From: Ferdinandcohnia sp036962705
Lineage (GTDB): Bacteria; Bacillota; Bacilli; Bacillales; Bacillaceae_L
Direction of reading: 5' to 3'
DNA length: 64,000 bases
Assembly: GCF_036962705.1 (NCBI RefSeq)
Contig: NZ_JBALOQ010000003.1
Span: forward strand, 124,001 to 188,000
Shown here: in pieces, positions 61,314 to 64,000 of the stretch
Layout: the number at the start of each line of letters is the position of its first letter
Position numbering within the stretch: position 1 is the stretch's first letter
Notes under the pieces: model-generated
What the model saw: only the letters and a program-made list of their open reading frames with translations
Told to the model about the DNA's origin: nothing
Databases searched by the model: none
Made by a program: the position numbers and the translations under genes

Positions 61314-62555
61314 ATGAAGGCTGTTGGAGTAATTGTTGAATATAATCCATTTCATAATGGACATAGGTACCATCTGGATGAAACGAAAAAGAAGACAAAC
61401 GCCGACTGTATGATAGCAGTAATGAGCGGAAATTTTCTACAGCGGGGAGAACCTGCCTTAGTATCGAAATGGGCAAGAACGAAAATGGCATTGGAAGCAG
61501 GCGTTGATATCGTCATTGAATTACCATATGCTTTTGCGACTCAAAAAGCTCAAAACTTTGCCAACGGTGCAATTTCACTTCTTAGTGCACTACATTGTGA
61601 AAAAGTTTGCTTCGGTAGTGAAAATGGAACAATCAATGACTTTGAAGCTACTGTAGAATTTTTGAAAAACAATCAACAAACCTATGATCAAACCACCCGG
61701 CAGTATTTGAAAGAAGGATATAGCTATCCAAAAGCAGCATCACTTGCTTATTCTTCACTTTCAAATCATGATACATACGTAGATTTATCAAAACCAAATA
61801 ATATTTTGGGCTATCATTATGTCAAAGCCATCTATGATCAAAATAGTTCAATGAACGCAGAAACCATCATGAGGACGTCGGCTGGTTATCATGACGAAAC
61901 ATTTTCGCATGAATCTATCGCTAGTGCAACAAGTATTCGAAAAACATTATTTTCTACAGAAAAAAATATCGAAGAAATTAAAGATTATCTCCCCACTTCA
62001 TCTGCAAAATGGCTGACATCTTATTATGAGGAGAATCAGCTATTTCATCGATGGGAGGAATATTTTACATTATTAAAATACAAACTGCTAACTTCTACAA
62101 GTTCTGAATTAGCAAATATATATGAAGCAGAAGAAGGTATTGAAAATAGGTTACTTGCTAATATTTCGGAAGCAACATCTTTTCAAGACTTTATGGAAAA
62201 AATTAAAACAAAACGTTACACATGGACGAGATTGCAAAGATTATGCGTACATATCTTAACTAACACAACAAAGAAACAGCTAAAACCAATAAATGATAAC
62301 CCTGTTGCAACCTATATCCGCTTACTAGGAATGTCCCAAAAAGGGCAGAAGTATTTAAATCATGTAAAAAAGAATGTTGAGCTTCCTATTCTCTCAAAGG
62401 CGACAGGATTTTCTGATGAACTCTTTACACTCGATTGGAAGGCTGTCCAAACCTATTTAGCTATTTTTCCTGAACCTCTTCGCACTCAACTTCTACGACA
62501 GGAATATGCCAATCCACCAATTCGTTATAATGAAGAACAACGAGTATTCCTTTAA
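61314..62555 (+). CDS. tmcAL: TmcAL (YlbM), tRNA-Met cytidine acetate ligase
   Basis: Forms N4-acetylcytidine at the wobble base of elongator tRNA-Met using acetate and ATP. The 413 residues open with a nucleotidyltransferase HxGH-type motif, KAVGVIVEYNPFHNGHRYHL (about 1-20), then AVMSGNFLQRGEPALVSKWARTK, NFANGAISLLSALHCEKVCF-type segment at SLLSALHCEKVCFGSE, and KPNNILGYHYVKAI. ATG 61314 fits the family start; a GTG one codon earlier is also readable. GGGTGA is the ribosome site. Confidence 0.95.
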   Translation: MKAVGVIVEYNPFHNGHRYHLDETKKKTNADCMIAVMSGNFLQRGEPALVSKWARTKMALEAGVDIVIELPYAFATQKAQNFANGAISLLSALHCEKVCFGSENGTINDFEATVEFLKNNQQTYDQTTRQYLKEGYSYPKAASLAYSSLSNHDTYVDLSKPNNILGYHYVKAIYDQNSSMNAETIMRTSAGYHDETFSHESIASATSIRKTLFSTEKNIEEIKDYLPTSSAKWLTSYYEENQLFHRWEEYFTLLKYKLLTSTSSELANIYEAEEGIENRLLANISEATSFQDFMEKIKTKRYTWTRLQRLCVHILTNTTKKQLKPINDNPVATYIRLLGMSQKGQKYLNHVKKNVELPILSKATGFSDELFTLDWKAVQTYLAIFPEPLRTQLLRQEYANPPIRYNEEQRVFL

Positions 62556-62564
62556 ACAAAAACA

Positions 62565-62594
62565 GCCGCACCTATTTGGTAGCGACTGTTTTTT
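62565..62594. terminator. Bidirectional terminator between tmcAL and ylbL
   Basis: AACAGcCGC / GCGaCTGTT arms with one mismatch and a small bulge, TTTTTTC on the plus strand and TTTTTGTTT on the minus strand. It lies between convergent genes. Confidence 0.82.
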
Positions 62595-62599
62595 CATTA

Positions 62600-63628
62600 T
62601 TATTTCATTTCAAGATTCTCTAAATAATGGAGAGCATCTTCAAATGTATCGACAGGTACGATTGTCATATCACTCTTGATATCCTTCGCTGTTGCTAATG
62701 CTTGTTGATAATCAGAATCTGTTGCGCCATTTTGATTTGGGGCAAAGAAAATATCAACATCTGAGTTATCGGCAGCGACAATTTTCTGACCGATTCCACC
62801 GATTGGTCCAACCTGTCCATCGATATTAATCGTTCCAGTACCAGCAATCCGCAATCCATGTGTTATGTCTTTTTCTGTTAACTGATTATAGATTTCAAGT
62901 GTAAACATTAGTCCTGCAGAAGGTCCTCCGATTTTTTTTGTATCAATTTCAATTTTCGGATCGGTCACCACTTCAATATCAGTTATTAATTCAATTCCAA
63001 TTCCAATTTTGTCTGGATTTTTTGGAAAAGGAGCAAGTGGAACAGAAACTGTTTTTTCTTCACCATTTCGTTCGACTGAGATATTGATGACCTCATTTTC
63101 TTTTTTATCAGCAACATACTTCATAAATTCTGTATGTTCTTGAATTTGTTTTCCATCAACTTCAAAAATCCGATCACCTGCTTTTAGCTCTTTTTCTGCA
63201 GGCATTCCTTCAACGATACCCATTATGTAAATTCCATGGTTTTTGACGGTTACAGATTTGTTCGCATGCTGATAAGCAACGCTAATGGCGGATTCCTGTG
63301 AATCCTCCATATAAAACAGTTGCCGATTGGTATATTCTTCATCACTTTCATTGTCACGTCTTACATGTTTAATCGGTAAAATTTCATGATACTTTTGGAT
63401 CTTTGCCAAGAAATAGCTAAAGATATTTGCTTGCCCCATGCGAATAGTCGTTAACATGAATTCTCCTTCTTCTTCATAGCCGTTCTCGACTTTAATAATT
63501 GGAGCAAGCTCTGTCGCCATTCCAGGCTTTGTCACGTAATAAGGAAGCTGGATAAAGGTGCCTAGAATTGCAAGCACAACCCCAACTGCTAGAGCTTTTA
63601 AATAGGCCTTACTTCTCTTTTTCTTCAT
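62600..63628 (-). CDS. ylbL: YlbL, SepM-family PDZ/Lon-like serine protease
   Basis: Membrane-anchored protease with its domains outside the cytoplasm. The 342 residues show an N-terminal membrane helix (about 8-30), a PDZ domain (VKNHGIYIMGIVEGMPAEKE to NGEEKTVSVPL, about 127-205) and a Lon-type domain with catalytic Ser in KKIGGPSAGLMFTLEI and Lys in GPIGGIGQKIVAADN. In B. subtilis YlbL takes part in clearing the division inhibitor YneA after DNA damage. It overlaps ylbK by 20 bases. Confidence 0.95.
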   Translation of the reverse strand: MKKKRSKAYLKALAVGVVLAILGTFIQLPYYVTKPGMATELAPIIKVENGYEEEGEFMLTTIRMGQANIFSYFLAKIQKYHEILPIKHVRRDNESDEEYTNRQLFYMEDSQESAISVAYQHANKSVTVKNHGIYIMGIVEGMPAEKELKAGDRIFEVDGKQIQEHTEFMKYVADKKENEVINISVERNGEEKTVSVPLAPFPKNPDKIGIGIELITDIEVVTDPKIEIDTKKIGGPSAGLMFTLEIYNQLTEKDITHGLRIAGTGTINIDGQVGPIGGIGQKIVAADNSDVDIFFAPNQNGATDSDYQQALATAKDIKSDMTIVPVDTFEDALHYLENLEMK

Positions 63629-64000
63629 TCAATAAAGACTCCTTCCACTTTGCGATTGCCTCTTGAATTGCCGGAAGTTGTTTTCTTGTTTCTTCTTCCC
63701 CAATTCGGATAATGTCCTCAATATTTGTGAAAGCACGTGCACTATACTGTCCTACATGTGGTCGGATCATTATATCAGATGAAAACTCACCATACTTCAC
63801 AAGTTCTTTTTGCATAATATCAATACTCTGTAAAATCACATCAAATATTGAAGTAACCTCTTCATTTATTTTAACATGTGAGACATCTACCGCAATAACT
63901 ATATCAGCTCCCATTTCTTTTGCAACTGAAATGGGGACCCGATCAATAACACCACCGTCCACAAGAATTCGACCATCTATTTTTTCAGGAACAAAAATTC
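63609..64000 (-). CDS. ylbK: YlbK, patatin-like phospholipase family protein (C-terminal part, cut by window end)
   Basis: About 130 C-terminal codons are visible. The frame continues to the window edge as IFVPEKIDGRILVDGGVIDR, where DGG carries the Asp of the Ser-Asp dyad of patatin-like hydrolases, and VPISVAKEMGADIVIAVDVS follows, the usual NTE/YlbK segment. The catalytic Ser part is outside the window, so activity cannot be judged. Cotranscribed with ylbL. Confidence 0.92.
   Translation of the reverse strand, partial: IFVPEKIDGRILVDGGVIDRVPISVAKEMGADIVIAVDVSHVKINEEVTSIFDVILQSIDIMQKELVKYGEFSSDIMIRPHVGQYSARAFTNIEDIIRIGEEETRKQLPAIQEAIAKWKESLLNEEKEK

Overview
This window is a low-GC Firmicute chromosome segment from an endospore-forming member of the Bacillaceae (Bacillus sensu lato). 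The evidence is the gene order, which follows the Bacillus subtilis ylbK-to-coaBC region almost gene for gene, plus sporulation genes (spoIIGA, sigE, sigG, spoVD, spoVE, gerR), divIVA/sepF, a PyrR-controlled pyr operon and a bacillithiol gene. The genus cannot be fixed from the sequence alone. Nearly all genes lie on the minus strand, so the biological order runs from high to low coordinates. Only rqcH, ylbP and tmcAL (ylbM) are on the plus strand. No rRNA, tRNA, CRISPR, prophage or transposase gene was seen.

Layout, in biological order (high to low coordinate). (1) 58.3-64 kb, ylb region: ylbK (cut by the window edge), ylbL protease, tmcAL, ylbN-rpmF, a crotonase-fold protein resembling ethylmalonyl-CoA decarboxylase, gerR and ylbP. 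(2) 55.0-58.1 kb: a three-gene biotin-dependent acyl-CoA carboxylase operon with a cre-like site upstream, absent from this position in B. subtilis. (3) 51.9-54.9 kb: panE, a DUF3397 membrane protein and bshC. (4) 32.3-51.8 kb, the dcw cluster: mraZ, rsmH, ftsL, pbpB, spoVD, murE, a small MurF-N-domain-like gene, mraY, murD, spoVE, murG, murB, divIB, ylxW, ylxX, sbp, ftsA, ftsZ. It carries peptidoglycan precursor synthesis, septal transpeptidases and the Z ring. (5) 24.8-32.0 kb: the spoIIGA-sigE-sigG sporulation sigma cascade, then ylmC-ylmD-ylmE-sepF-ylmG-ylmH-divIVA. (6) 19.4-24.8 kb: ileS with a T-box leader, ylyA, lspA, rluD. (7) 7.6-19.4 kb: the pyrimidine operon pyrR-pyrP-pyrB-pyrC-carA-carB-pyrK-pyrD-pyrF-pyrE with three PyrR attenuators. 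(8) 0-7.5 kb: rqcH (plus strand), Ca-type P-ATPase, yicC/yloC, remA, gmk, rpoZ and the 5' part of coaBC.

Regulatory DNA is unusually readable here. It includes a consensus pyr promoter, three PyrR-binding/terminator leaders, an isoleucine T-box with an AUC specifier, a spoIIG-type promoter with 22-bp spacing and a Spo0A-like box, SigE-like promoters before spoVD and gerR, a SigH-like promoter before ftsAZ, MraZ-box-like repeats before mraZ, and back-to-back tmcAL/ylbN promoters whose -35 boxes overlap.

Most worth a second look: the intact 148-codon MurF-N-domain-like gene in the exact slot where murF sits in other bacilli; a structured multi-hairpin repeat between ylmE and sepF; two copies of a GTCTAG/GCGCC dispersed repeat, one abutting the ftsZ stop codon; and the acyl-CoA carboxylase operon lying near a probable acyl-CoA metabolite-repair enzyme. 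I found no clearly new multi-gene defence or mobile system; this is mostly core genome.
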